Shown piece after piece: positions 1 through 8,494 of a DNA stretch of 64,000 nt (positions are counted from its first letter, which is position 1; the number at the start of each line of letters is the position of its first letter). The stretch is from Poseidonocella pacifica (lineage in GTDB: Bacteria; Pseudomonadota; Alphaproteobacteria; Rhodobacterales; Rhodobacteraceae): positions 310,001 through 374,000 of the forward strand of contig NZ_FOJU01000005.1 of the NCBI RefSeq assembly GCF_900111875.1, written 5' to 3'. The notes beneath the pieces are model-generated. The model had not been told where the DNA came from. It ran no database searches and saw only the letters and a list, made by a program, of their open reading frames with translations. The translations under genes were made by a program, and so were the position numbers.

Positions 1-50
1 TTACAGATCTCCGCTTGGCGGCGGGCTTCTCCGAGAAAATCAGTTTGCAT
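1..50 (-). CDS. tcuB: TcuB (tricarballylate/citrate utilization iron-sulfur/heme protein), N-terminal fragment
   Basis: Only the first 16 codons are inside the window. They read MQTDFLGEARRQAEIC and run off the left edge with the next codon beginning AA. The ending QAEIC matches the start of the conserved cysteine motif of TcuB (known pattern: EICNACRYCEG). TcuB is the membrane protein thought to reoxidise the flavin of TcuA and pass electrons to the quinone pool. The start codon lies inside the 3' end of the upstream dehydrogenase gene (11-base overlap), as expected for translational coupling in a tcuAB pair. The call rests on a short fragment plus its position directly after tcuA. Confidence 0.72.
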   Translation of the reverse strand, partial: MQTDFLGEARRQAEIC

Positions 51-1434
51 GTGATGCGGCCTCCTTGCCGGCAATGCGCCCAAAGACGGTGCCGATGGTC
101 ATGCCAAAGCCAGCGAGATAGCCTTGGCCGAGGATCGAACCCGCCATCGTTTCACCCGCAGCCCAAAGGTTTTGCATGGGCGTCCCGCCGATGGAGCATT
201 GCGCACGCTCGTTGATCTTCAGGCCGAGGTAGGTGAACGTGACACCGGTCCGCAGGCTGTAGCCATAGAAGGGCGGTTCGGTGATGGGCCGTGCCCAGTT
301 CGTCTTGGGGGGCGTCAGCCCGGTGGTGGCAACACCATCCAGTTCGGTCGGATGAAAGGCGGATGTATCGCCGCATGCTGCGTTGAAGTCGTCCACAGTC
401 GTGCGAAGTTTCGCGGGCGGGAGTCCCATTTTCTGTGCGAGTTCCTCAATGGATTGGGCCGCGATGGGCGGGAAGACCGAAGGCATGAATAGCTCGAGCG
501 ACTTGGCGTCGATGATGACGTAGCCAACCTGATCGGGCTCTTCGGCAACAAGCCGCCCCCAGATCGCATAGCGTTTCGGCCAGACGTCTTCGCCCTCGTC
601 ATAGAACCGCTCGGCGTTCTTGTTGACCACGATGGAAAAGGGCACGCAGTCGAGGCGCGTAACGATCCCCCCGTCAAACTTCGGCGCGCGTCCGTCGATC
701 GCAACGGCGTGGCATTGAGTCGGATCGCCGACCTGATCGACGCCCTGTTCCAGAAGGTCCGCCAGTACGACACCGCGGTTATAGGGCGTCCCCCGGATCA
801 GAAAGTTTTTCGCGGCTGGACCCCAGGCACGCGCAAGCCAGTCGGTATCGGCCTGAAACCCGCCCGCCGCGACGACGACGGAGCGCGGGGCCACGGCTTT
901 GTCCTGCCCGTCATGGCTATACGCGACACGCGTGACCTGCCGATCCTCCAGGGTGAGGTGCGTAACGTTGGCCTCATAGAGGACGCGGACGCCAAGCCGT
1001 TGTGCCGTTCGGTAATAGGCATTCACGAGGCTTTTGCCGCCGCCAAGAAAGAATGCATTGGTCCGTGCGAGCGACAGGGTGCCGGAGAGGGAGGGTTGAA
1101 ACCTGACACCATGCGCTTCCATCCACGGCAGGCATTCCTCGGAGGTGCGGATTGCGAGCCGGGCGAGGCGATCATCCGTCCGGCCCCCCGTCACCTTCAT
1201 GAGATCGGCGAGATATTCCTCTTCGGTGTAGTCTTCTATGAGCGGCCCGAGCGGCCCGTGATGCATGCACCTGAAGTTGCGGGTATGGCGGGAGTTTCCG
1301 CCGCGATAGGCCTTTGGCGCGGCCTCGAGGATCAAAACGCTTGCCCCTGCTTCGGCGGCAGTGATGGCCGCGCAGAGCGCAGCGTTTCCGCCGCCGATCA
1401 CCAGCACATCGCAGGTTTCGGGTGCATCATTCAT
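40..1434 (-). CDS. tcuA: FAD-dependent tricarballylate dehydrogenase TcuA
   Basis: A 464-residue flavoprotein of the FAD-binding-2/succinate dehydrogenase flavoprotein superfamily. The N-terminus has the dinucleotide-binding GGGNAALCAAITAAEAGA motif followed by the substrate-proximal NSRHTRNFR segment. The C-terminal FAD-binding stretch GQGYLAGFGMTIGTVFGRIAG closes the Rossmann part. Known TcuA oxidises tricarballylate to cis-aconitate, which then enters the TCA cycle. I chose the start at 1434 because the longer upstream reading lies inside the GntR gene and is not flavoprotein-like; this start overlaps the GntR stop by 8 bases. It is followed by tcuB. Related fumarate reductase/KsdD-like flavoproteins are the alternative, but the adjacent tcuB start supports TcuA. 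Confidence 0.85.
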   Translation of the reverse strand: MNDAPETCDVLVIGGGNAALCAAITAAEAGASVLILEAAPKAYRGGNSRHTRNFRCMHHGPLGPLIEDYTEEEYLADLMKVTGGRTDDRLARLAIRTSEECLPWMEAHGVRFQPSLSGTLSLARTNAFFLGGGKSLVNAYYRTAQRLGVRVLYEANVTHLTLEDRQVTRVAYSHDGQDKAVAPRSVVVAAGGFQADTDWLARAWGPAAKNFLIRGTPYNRGVVLADLLEQGVDQVGDPTQCHAVAIDGRAPKFDGGIVTRLDCVPFSIVVNKNAERFYDEGEDVWPKRYAIWGRLVAEEPDQVGYVIIDAKSLELFMPSVFPPIAAQSIEELAQKMGLPPAKLRTTVDDFNAACGDTSAFHPTELDGVATTGLTPPKTNWARPITEPPFYGYSLRTGVTFTYLGLKINERAQCSIGGTPMQNLWAAGETMAGSILGQGYLAGFGMTIGTVFGRIAGKEAASHAN

Positions 1435-2119
1435 GATCAATCTCCCCGAGGTCGCCTGCTGCCTTGCGTTCGCGCAGCGCGCGGATGCGCAGGCGTTGTG
1501 AGGCTTCGATATGTTCGCGCATCGCCGTTTCGGCGGCCGCCCCATCGCGGGCGCGCAAGGCTTCGATGATGCGGCGATGTTCCGTATCTGCGGCATGCGC
1601 GCGGTCGTGGTCCGACAACGTGGTGGGCCCAAGGATCATCAGGGCCTTTTGCAAAGACAGCATCGATTTGGAGAGAAACCGGTTCTTGGCCGCATCCAGC
1701 AAGGTGGCGTGAAAGATGCGGTTCAACCGGGTCGCCTCTGGGGTCGCCCCGGCTTCTGTCAGGCGGTCATTGAGAGCGGCCAGCTCGTCAATCTCCACAT
1801 CCGACCCCGCACGCGCCGCGAGCCGGGCCGCTGTCCCTTCCAGTACGGCGCGCATCTCATACAGTTCCATGACTTCGGCGTAGCCAAGACTTCTGACCGT
1901 CGCACCCTGACGGGGGACATGGCTCACGAGGCCGTCGGCCTCCAACTGACGGATCGCTTCGCGCACCGGTGTCCTGCTGACGCCGAGCCGCTCGGCAAGG
2001 TCCGTTTCCCTCAAGCGGTCGCCGGGTTGGAGCGCGCCCTCGCGTATATCTTCAAGCAGTCGCGCATAGGCTGAATTGCCCTGCGGAAGAGTTAGCTGAA
2101 GATCGTCGATGTCGGCCAT
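1427..2119 (-). CDS. GntR family (FadR/FCD subfamily) transcriptional regulator
   Basis: About 230 residues. The N-terminal winged helix-turn-helix carries the GntR signature (LQPGDRLRETDLAERLGVSR, then TPVREAIRQLEADGL, then PRQGATVR). The C-terminal all-helical FCD ligand domain has the metal/ligand pattern of an NRIFHATLLDAAKN segment and a late H (MREHIEASQ). It is the first gene of the minus-strand tcu operon and overlaps tcuA. The start at 2119 has a GGAA seven bases upstream; starts at 2131 or 2170 are possible but lie in or next to the palindromic operator. It probably controls both the tcu genes and the divergent AbrB-family gene, with a di- or tricarboxylate as effector (inference). 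Confidence 0.88.
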   Translation of the reverse strand: MADIDDLQLTLPQGNSAYARLLEDIREGALQPGDRLRETDLAERLGVSRTPVREAIRQLEADGLVSHVPRQGATVRSLGYAEVMELYEMRAVLEGTAARLAARAGSDVEIDELAALNDRLTEAGATPEATRLNRIFHATLLDAAKNRFLSKSMLSLQKALMILGPTTLSDHDRAHAADTEHRRIIEALRARDGAAAETAMREHIEASQRLRIRALRERKAAGDLGEIDHE

Positions 2120-2139
2120 GTCGGTTTCCATTGCATTTT

Positions 2140-2165
2140 GTATCCATTTGGATACTGATGGATAC
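2140..2165. promoter_or_regulatory. Palindromic operator between GntR/tcu and AbrB genes
   Basis: GTATCCA (2140-2146), two bases, TGGATAC (2149-2155) form a perfect inverted repeat, and a third half-site TGGATAC follows at 2159-2165. It lies immediately upstream of the GntR start and about 30 bases before the divergent gene. FCD-type GntR proteins bind short dyads of this kind, so autoregulation and control of the divergent gene are likely. Site function is inferred. Confidence 0.65.
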
Positions 2166-2194
2166 AACACGAGTCAACTCTACAGGAGCAAGCA

Positions 2195-3259
2195 TTGCAC
2201 CCGGCGCTCAAAAATCCCTCCCCCATGGGGCGGCGTGCCCTCACTTTCGGCACGGCGGCGGTCGGCACGGGGGTCTTCTGGCTGCTGCATTTACCCTTGC
2301 CGTTTCTTTTTGGCCCGATGACCGCCTGCTTGATCGCGGCGCTGGCGCATCTGCCAATGAAGGGTTTTGGGTTCATATCTGTCGCTGCGCGTACGATATT
2401 GGGCGTGGCGGTCGGGGCTTCGATCACGCCAGAGCTTTTCTCCGAACTGCCCAAGATGGCGGGTTCGGTGGCGTTGGTTCCGCTTTTCATCCTCGTGATC
2501 GGATGCGTCGGGGTGCCGTTCTTTCGCATCGTCTGGGGCTTCGATGCCCCGACGGCCTATTACGCGGCGATGCCGGGCGGGCTGCAGGATATGGTGATCT
2601 TCGGGACCGAGGCAGGAGGCAATCCGCGGACCCTCTCCTTGATCCATGCGACGCGGGTGCTTCTGATCGTGACCTTGGCCCCTGCCTTCCTTACGCTTGT
2701 GTACGGTGCCGGTCTGACCAATCCGATTGGCGCACCAGCGAGTGAAATTCCGCTGCGCGAACTGGCCTTGATGGCCGTTGCCGCATTCGTTGGATGGAAG
2801 GGGGGCGAGCGGATCGGGCTTTTCGGCGCGTCCATCCTCGGGCCGATGATTGTCACCGCCGCCTTGTCGCTTGCCGGGTTCATCCATGCCCGCCCCCCTC
2901 GGGAGGCTATTCTCGCGGCGCAGTTCTTCATCGGCTGCGGGATCGGGGTACAGTTTCTGGGCGTGACCTTGGCCGAACTGCGCCGCGTCGTGATCGCAGG
3001 TGTCGCCTATGTGTTGCTCTTGGCGATACTGGCGGCGGGATTCACGCTGGTTGTGACCCGGTTGGAGCTGGGCCACCCGGTCGAGGCGTTTCTGGCCTTC
3101 GCGCCGGGGGGGCAGGCGGAGATGACCGTCCTTGCAATTGTCACGGGGGCGGACCTCGGGTTCGTCATCACGCATCACCTGACGAGGATCGTGCTCGTGA
3201 TCATGGGGGCGCCCATCGTGGCCGCGCTTATCCGGCGTTGGGCCAAACCTCAGGGTTGA
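2195..3259 (+). CDS. AbrB family multi-pass membrane protein
   Basis: A 354-residue hydrophobic protein with about ten membrane segments arranged as two similar halves. Each half has a membrane segment followed by a GP(M/I)-type motif (FLFGPMTACLIAALA; FGASILGPMIVTAALSLAG) and an ATRVLLIVTLAP / THHLTRIVLVIMGAPIVAAL segment, the pattern of the AbrB duplication family. This family is often misnamed 'ammonia monooxygenase'; its function is not firmly known, though members sit beside tricarboxylate transporter genes and may be transporters. The start is a TTG at 2195, six bases after a clear AGGAG; an ATG at 2225 is the alternative. It diverges from the GntR regulator and ends 32 bases into the convergent dehydrogenase gene. 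Confidence 0.82.
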   Translation: MHPALKNPSPMGRRALTFGTAAVGTGVFWLLHLPLPFLFGPMTACLIAALAHLPMKGFGFISVAARTILGVAVGASITPELFSELPKMAGSVALVPLFILVIGCVGVPFFRIVWGFDAPTAYYAAMPGGLQDMVIFGTEAGGNPRTLSLIHATRVLLIVTLAPAFLTLVYGAGLTNPIGAPASEIPLRELALMAVAAFVGWKGGERIGLFGASILGPMIVTAALSLAGFIHARPPREAILAAQFFIGCGIGVQFLGVTLAELRRVVIAGVAYVLLLAILAAGFTLVVTRLELGHPVEAFLAFAPGGQAEMTVLAIVTGADLGFVITHHLTRIVLVIMGAPIVAALIRRWAKPQG

Positions 3260-4208
3260 TCATGTGCAGCGGCGTGCCTGCAGCATAGGCCGCGATCTGT
3301 TCGAAGATATCCGCGAACTGCACTTCGAATTCATCTTCGGTCACGAACCCGATATGCGGGGTGCAGATGAGATTGGGGTGTGCCAAAAGGGGATCGGATG
3401 CGTCGGTCATCGGTTCGGTGTCAAAAACGTCGACTGCTGCCATGCCCGGACGACCCGCGTTCAGCCCCTGCAACAGCGCACCCGGCGCGATGAGACCCGC
3501 CCGTGACGTATTCACGAGAAGTGATCCCGGTTGCATCTGGTCCAGATCGTACTGAGTGATCAGGCCTCGGGTTTCTGGCTTGAGGCGGACATGCAGCGAG
3601 ACGATATCGCTTTGGGAAAAGAACGCGGCGCGGCTGTTGGCTACCGTGGCGCCCTCAGCCGATGCCCGGGCGCGACCCTCCTCGGAGCCCCACCAAACAA
3701 CCGACATTCCAAAGGCGTCCGCGAGCTTGGCGACTTCCCTGCCGATCCGGCCATAGCCATAGAGGCCGAGCACACGTCCGCGCAGGGTTCGCCCGACACC
3801 GATCTGCCACTGACCCGCCTTGGCTGCTGCTATCTGTTGGGGGATCTGGCGCATGGCCGACAGCATGAGGCCGATCGTCAATTCTGCTGCCGCGTGGTTC
3901 GGCCCGTTGCCACCGCTCCGCGAACAGAGCAGCACGCCATGCTCGGTGCAGGCGGCCACGTCCACATGGGGATAGACGCCGCGCTGTGAGATTAGCCTGA
4001 GGTTTGGAAGCTGGCTTAACAAGGTGCGGGTTACCTTGGTGCGCTCGCGAAAGAGCACCAGCGCTTCGGCCTCCCTGAGGCGATCTGCCAAGACCAGCTC
4101 ATCCTCCACATGATCCGTCCAGACGGTGGTGTCGTACCCGTCGAGCAGGCGAAAGCACGGGAGGTACGAGAGCGTGTCGAACCAGTCGTCGAGAATGTGT
4201 ACCTTCAC
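3228..4208 (-). CDS. D-isomer-specific 2-hydroxyacid dehydrogenase
   Basis: A 326-residue NAD(P)-dependent dehydrogenase of the D-2-hydroxyacid family. The NAD-binding fold is seen as LRGRVLGLYGYGRIGREVAK (GxGxxG). The catalytic set is present: Arg in NTSRAGLI, Glu in VDVFDTEPM, His in CTPHIGFVT. It is the last gene of the tctC-tctAB-prpF operon and overlaps the PrpF-family gene by four bases (ATGA). It would interconvert a 2-oxo acid and the D-2-hydroxy acid in the cytoplasm, which suggests that the imported substrate passes through a 2-oxo or 2-hydroxy acid. The exact substrate cannot be read from sequence. Confidence 0.85.
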   Translation of the reverse strand: MKVHILDDWFDTLSYLPCFRLLDGYDTTVWTDHVEDELVLADRLREAEALVLFRERTKVTRTLLSQLPNLRLISQRGVYPHVDVAACTEHGVLLCSRSGGNGPNHAAAELTIGLMLSAMRQIPQQIAAAKAGQWQIGVGRTLRGRVLGLYGYGRIGREVAKLADAFGMSVVWWGSEEGRARASAEGATVANSRAAFFSQSDIVSLHVRLKPETRGLITQYDLDQMQPGSLLVNTSRAGLIAPGALLQGLNAGRPGMAAVDVFDTEPMTDASDPLLAHPNLICTPHIGFVTEDEFEVQFADIFEQIAAYAAGTPLHMINPEVWPNAG

Positions 4209-5296
4209 GCCCCGCTCCAGATGCGGCGCGGCACATAGACTTGCCCGTCGGCCAACTTGCGCGCGGTGCGGAGCAGCCCGGCAGAGTTGAGCGCAAACCC
4301 ATCCGCCGCGTCGAAATCCACCAGAACCTCGATCGTGCCCGAGGGATGCTCCAACACAATATTGGCCGGACTTTGATCCGGACGTTGGAGCAGGTCATCA
4401 GCGATAGTGCCGGGGGTCAGCGCGCAGGAGGCCATGCATTGCGATCCGGTGACCGCCATGCTCGGGTGTGTATTCCACGGCATGAAGTACCGCGTGCAGA
4501 TGGTTCCGCCGTCCTGCGCCGGGGCAAAGATACCAAATTTGGGTGTGACGGACTGGCTGACGTCGCCCATCCCCATCAACGCGCCCGCCTTGATCCGTAC
4601 CGCCTCCATGCGCTCGAAGAACTGCGGATTGTCATCAAGCTCAGCCGCGCTTTCGTATCCTGACAGGCCGAAATCCGATGCGCGGGCCAAGACCATGGGC
4701 ATTGCCACATCCATGCAGGTAACGTCGATGCCGTCGATTTCATCGCGCAAAGCACCGGTGGGGAGGAATTTCCCCGTGGAGGAGCCGACAACACCCATGA
4801 AGTTGAGCGCGATGGGCGCGGCCGTGCCGGGCACGCCGGCGATAGCGGCCTCCCCGTCGTAGCTCAGCGTGCCGCCCGGTGTCTGGATCCGGGCCAGAAC
4901 GCGCGCGCCGGTATTGACCGCGCGGATCTTGATTTCCGTCTCCTCGCCCGTCGGGGTGACGAGGCCCATCTCTATTGCGGCGGGGCCCACGCCCGAGAGG
5001 ATATTCCCGCAAGTCGGTTTGAAATCGACCAGCCTGTCCTCGACGGAGACCTGCGCAAAGAAATAGTCCACGTCGGCCCAGTCGTCCTCAGAAGCCGAGA
5101 GCATCGCAACCTTTGTGGTCACCGCGGCCCCACCGCCAATCCCGTCGATGTTGAGCGGATGGCCGGAACCGATGGCCGCAAGCAGAACCTCGGCCAGCGT
5201 TTCGCGATCCTGCGGAAGATCGGCGCGGTTGAAGTAGGGACCGCGCGAGGTTCCGCCGCGCATGAAGATAAAGGGGATCGCCGTCTGGGTCATCAC
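4205..5296 (-). CDS. PrpF-family isomerase (4-oxalomesaconate tautomerase / aconitate-isomerase-like)
   Basis: A 363-residue protein with the PrpF/GalD hallmarks: the N-terminal FIFMRGGTSRGPYFN motif, GGGAAVTTKVAML, and the catalytic-cysteine region FKPTCGNILSGVGPAAIE. The family has a diaminopimelate-epimerase-like double fold and moves double bonds in mesaconates and aconitates (PrpF: 2-methyl-trans-aconitate; GalD: 4-oxalomesaconate). Lying eight bases downstream of a tricarboxylate transporter permease and one locus away from tcuAB, it plausibly isomerises trans-aconitate or a related tricarboxylate. GalD in gallate degradation is the alternative, but no other gallate genes are in the window. 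Confidence 0.82.
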   Translation of the reverse strand: MMTQTAIPFIFMRGGTSRGPYFNRADLPQDRETLAEVLLAAIGSGHPLNIDGIGGGAAVTTKVAMLSASEDDWADVDYFFAQVSVEDRLVDFKPTCGNILSGVGPAAIEMGLVTPTGEETEIKIRAVNTGARVLARIQTPGGTLSYDGEAAIAGVPGTAAPIALNFMGVVGSSTGKFLPTGALRDEIDGIDVTCMDVAMPMVLARASDFGLSGYESAAELDDNPQFFERMEAVRIKAGALMGMGDVSQSVTPKFGIFAPAQDGGTICTRYFMPWNTHPSMAVTGSQCMASCALTPGTIADDLLQRPDQSPANIVLEHPSGTIEVLVDFDAADGFALNSAGLLRTARKLADGQVYVPRRIWSGA

Positions 5297-5303
5297 GCGC
5301 TCC

Positions 5304-7334
5304 TTAGTTCAATGGCCATGGCAGATTGGTCACATCCTGCAGCAGGCCGGGCGGGAAATCGCGGTTCAACGCGCCTGCCATGAGGCACATGAAAGCGATG
5401 CCGCAGGCGGTCAGGATCAGCGTCTTGGCCCATCCGGCCCGCGCGCGGAGACGGAGAAAGCTGAGCAGGAAGGCCAGCAGTGCAAGGATGAACCCCACGA
5501 AGAATGTCCCGAGGATCAAACCGCCGAACCATGCGAGCGTCGACCAGAGACCGTAGGGCGCCTCGGCGTCTTCGCCCGAGACTTCCTTGTCGGCAAAGAT
5601 CACGTTCCCTTCGGGGCGGAGCATCATCTGGACCAGCATGATCGCACAGCAGAACAATGCGATACCACCCACAACGAGCGGAACGATCTTGTCCGTCAGG
5701 TTGTAGTCGGGGATCATGTGCGCATTGACCAGCGCCGTGACCAGATAGGCCATGATGATCAGAAGGAACACAACCGGCGCACGCTTGGAGCCGGACTGAA
5801 CATCGCCTTCGGCCATGATCGACTTGGCTTGCCGAATGCCGAGCACCACAGAGACCACGGTCACGATGAGAAGGATGATCACGATGGGCGAGAAGATATA
5901 GTCCATCCCCTCCTCAAAGCTTTTGCGGAAGCGGAAGGAAGCGATCTGAAACGCTTGGTTGGAGAATTTCTCAACCGGGTTGGACAGGACGAACCCGATG
6001 AGGAAGGCCGGGCGTGACCAGTCGAAGCGCCGCAGGAAGATGCCGATCAGACCAATCGCCAGCAGGGCCAGCAGGTCTTCGAAGTTTTGTCCGGATTGAA
6101 ACGCCGCAAAGCTGATCAACATGAACAGGAATGGCGCGAGATAGGTGAAGCGGATCGTCGTGAGCCGCGCGATGCCGCCAGACGCCGCGATGCACAACAA
6201 GGTGCCCACGACATTGGCCAGCGCCAGCAGCCAGACGATGGAATAGGTGATGTCGAGATTGTCACGCAGCATCGAGGGGCCGACTTCGATATCGCCGGAC
6301 CCGAGCAGGGCAATCGCCCCGATAAAGATCGCCATCGAGCCGGAGCCGGGGATCCCGAAGAGGAGGGTGGGAACGAGCCCGCCGCCTTCTTTTGCGTTAT
6401 TCGAGCTTTCCGGCCCGATCACGCCGCGGATTTCACCCTTGCCGAAATTCGACTTGTCCTTGGTGGTCTGCACCGCATGACCATAGGCGATCCAATCGAC
6501 GACCGAGCCGCCAAGGCCGGGAATGATCCCGACCAGCACACCGATCAAGGAGCAGCGCACCGACAACCATTTGTTCTCCATCCAGTCACGCACACCGTCC
6601 ATCCAGCCCGCGCCAAGCGACGCGTCCTTTGCTATGGAGCGATCCTGCCGCAACAGCGACACGATTTCGGGTACCGCAAAAACGCCAAGCCCCACGATAA
6701 CCAGCTGGAGGCCATCGGTCAGATAAGGAATGTCATAGGTCGCCATCCGCAGTGAACCGCCGGCGTCGGCCTCCCCGATCGTTCCGATCATGAGCCCCAG
6801 TCCCGCCGCAGCGAGCCCCTTGAGGGCGACCCGCCCCGCAAGCACCGCCACCATCGACAGGCCGAGTATGGTGATCATGAGCATTTCGGGCAGCCCGAAG
6901 GCCAGCACGATGGGCCGTGCCACGAGGATGAACAGGGTCAGGAAGAGCGCCCCGACCAAACCGCCAAAGAGCGACGAAGTGAAGGCCGCGGCAAGCGCAC
7001 GTGCGGCCTGACCCTTCTTGGCAAGAGGAAAACCGTCGAGCACCGTGGCCTGAGAGGCGGAAGAACCGGGTATGCCCATCAGGACGGATGCAAAGGTGTC
7101 GGAGGTGGGTACGACCGCCACCATCCCGATCATCAGGGCAAGGCCCATGACCGGGTCCATGCCGAACATGAACGGAAGTAGCAGAGAGAGGCCGGCGATG
7201 CCCCCCAAGCCGGGAAAGACCCCAACGGCCAATCCCATGACGACGCCCAGCACCAGATAGCCGAGCACGGCAGGTTGCAAGATCAGGGCCCATGCGTCAC
7301 CGAGTGCGGGCAGGGCGGTTGCGAGCGCATCCAT
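5304..7334 (-). CDS. tctA: Tripartite tricarboxylate transporter permease, fused TctA-TctB
   Basis: A 676-residue membrane protein. Residues 1 to about 505 are TctA: the GVFPGLGGIAGLSLLLPF motif, the MGIPGSSASQATVLDGFPLAKKG loop near residue 95, and the second-half FGIPGSGSMAIFIGAI loop. Free-standing TctA is about 500 residues. The last 160 residues, after a hydrophilic linker (AKSIMAEGDVQSGSKR), contain four membrane segments resembling the small subunit TctB, and no separate tctB is seen. The start has GAGGAGG eight bases upstream. It acts in the inner membrane with the periplasmic protein encoded just upstream, driven by an ion gradient. Confidence 0.88.
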   Translation of the reverse strand: MDALATALPALGDAWALILQPAVLGYLVLGVVMGLAVGVFPGLGGIAGLSLLLPFMFGMDPVMGLALMIGMVAVVPTSDTFASVLMGIPGSSASQATVLDGFPLAKKGQAARALAAAFTSSLFGGLVGALFLTLFILVARPIVLAFGLPEMLMITILGLSMVAVLAGRVALKGLAAAGLGLMIGTIGEADAGGSLRMATYDIPYLTDGLQLVIVGLGVFAVPEIVSLLRQDRSIAKDASLGAGWMDGVRDWMENKWLSVRCSLIGVLVGIIPGLGGSVVDWIAYGHAVQTTKDKSNFGKGEIRGVIGPESSNNAKEGGGLVPTLLFGIPGSGSMAIFIGAIALLGSGDIEVGPSMLRDNLDITYSIVWLLALANVVGTLLCIAASGGIARLTTIRFTYLAPFLFMLISFAAFQSGQNFEDLLALLAIGLIGIFLRRFDWSRPAFLIGFVLSNPVEKFSNQAFQIASFRFRKSFEEGMDYIFSPIVIILLIVTVVSVVLGIRQAKSIMAEGDVQSGSKRAPVVFLLIIMAYLVTALVNAHMIPDYNLTDKIVPLVVGGIALFCCAIMLVQMMLRPEGNVIFADKEVSGEDAEAPYGLWSTLAWFGGLILGTFFVGFILALLAFLLSFLRLRARAGWAKTLILTACGIAFMCLMAGALNRDFPPGLLQDVTNLPWPLN

Positions 7335-7365
7335 CGCTGCGGCCTCCTCATGTTGGAATCAGAAG

Positions 7366-7395
7366 GCGGCCCCCAGACGAACATCCAGAGGCCGC
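7366..7395 (-). other. Intercistronic stem-loop between tctC and the permease gene
   Basis: GCGGCC and GGCCGC (7366-7371 and 7390-7395) can pair across an 18-base loop just after the tctC stop. There is no T-tract. Such hairpins often stabilise the upstream binding-protein mRNA or dampen readthrough. The stem is short and the role is inferred. Confidence 0.35.
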
Positions 7396-7405
7396 GGGCT
7401 GCGCT

Positions 7406-8494
7406 TTAGTTGAGCGACACGCCATAGGCTTCTTGAAGCCAGTTCTGCACGAAGGCCTTTGCCTCTGCGGAGACGGTCGTTCCCGCAACGGTGGCCTTGG
7501 CCGCGCCTTCGCCTACGAAGACGGGATACTTGCCGACCTGCAACGCCGCGAGGGTCGCGAAATCGTCCCGCTTGCGGACCGCGTCAAAAGCGTCCGAATA
7601 GGCTTGTTTGACGTCATCCGGCGTACCGGCGGGAAGGAAGGCGATTTTCTGCACCGGGAAGCCGGCGACGAAGAAGGCTTTCCAAGCGTCCCATTGCTCG
7701 CCCGACGTCTCACACCCGTCCGTCGCTTCACAGACTTCCTTGAAGGAGGCAATTTCGGGGAAGGTCGGATCGCGGACGATGTTGCCCTCTTCGTCAAGCG
7801 CGCCCCAGGTCATCATGGGAACCGCAGTGCCGCTTGCGACCAGATCGGCCGATGCGCCCAAGTAGCCCGACGATGTCTGATAATCGATCGTCGCCTCGCC
7901 GCGCTCAAACATAAGGCGGCCATCCCCGCGGCCCTTGATGCCAAAGACCGGCTCTACGTTCATGCCCAGCATTTCCCAAGCCAGAAGCGGCACGAGGTCG
8001 AGACGCGTGGCACCCTGCGAGCCATAGATGAAATCGATATCCTTCAGCGCATTCGCCGAACCGTCGAACTTGGCCCCATCTTCGGCATTGAGATAGGCAA
8101 CACCGCCTGTGCCCGATGCCATCACGGGGATCCAGTCGCTGTACTCATACCGCACGCGCGGATCATCAAGCAGATAGGGGAACTGGGTGGAGCCGGAGGT
8201 GCCGAACAGCACGGTTCCGTCCTCGTGGACCTGTTCCTGAAACCAGTTTGCGCCCTTGGTCGATCCGGCGCCGGGCATGAATTTCACGACGACGGTCGGG
8301 TTGCCCGGCAGCTCTTCGGAGAGCAATGGCGCAAAGAAGTTGGCCCACTTCGCCGATCCGCCGGTTTCCGAGAAGGGGATGACCCACTCGATCGTCTCGC
8401 CGGAAAAATCGACTTCGGCGATGGCGGGGGCAGCCATGCCCGCAGCGACGAGCGCGGCGGCGGCAACGGTGGATGTAAGCTTCGAATTGTTCAT
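7406..8494 (-). CDS. tctC: Tripartite tricarboxylate transporter periplasmic substrate-binding protein
   Basis: A 362-residue secreted protein. The signal peptide spans about 26 residues and ends APAIAE. The mature part has the TctC/Bug-family fold markers: IEWVIPFSETGGSAKWANF (the substrate-contacting first loop), VVVKFMPGAGSTKGANW, and LFGTSGSTQFPYL. It is somewhat longer than typical TctC proteins (about 320-330). GGAGG stands six bases before the start. It heads the tctC-tctAB-prpF-dehydrogenase operon and diverges from tctDE, which commonly induces such operons in response to external tricarboxylate. Confidence 0.88.
   Translation of the reverse strand: MNNSKLTSTVAAAALVAAGMAAPAIAEVDFSGETIEWVIPFSETGGSAKWANFFAPLLSEELPGNPTVVVKFMPGAGSTKGANWFQEQVHEDGTVLFGTSGSTQFPYLLDDPRVRYEYSDWIPVMASGTGGVAYLNAEDGAKFDGSANALKDIDFIYGSQGATRLDLVPLLAWEMLGMNVEPVFGIKGRGDGRLMFERGEATIDYQTSSGYLGASADLVASGTAVPMMTWGALDEEGNIVRDPTFPEIASFKEVCEATDGCETSGEQWDAWKAFFVAGFPVQKIAFLPAGTPDDVKQAYSDAFDAVRKRDDFATLAALQVGKYPVFVGEGAAKATVAGTTVSAEAKAFVQNWLQEAYGVSLN

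Noticed and set aside
2291-3178. Long minus-strand open frame opposite the AbrB-family gene
   Set aside because: Composition is rich in Arg, Asp, His and Gln as in antisense translations of membrane proteins; no ribosome site or motif.
2195-3259. Naming the AbrB-family protein an ammonia monooxygenase or an AbrB transcription factor
   Set aside because: It is a multi-pass membrane protein with internal duplication; both names are historical mislabels of this family.
5262-6017. Plus-strand open frame opposite the TTT permease gene
   Set aside because: Low-complexity charged translation antisense to a clear membrane protein.
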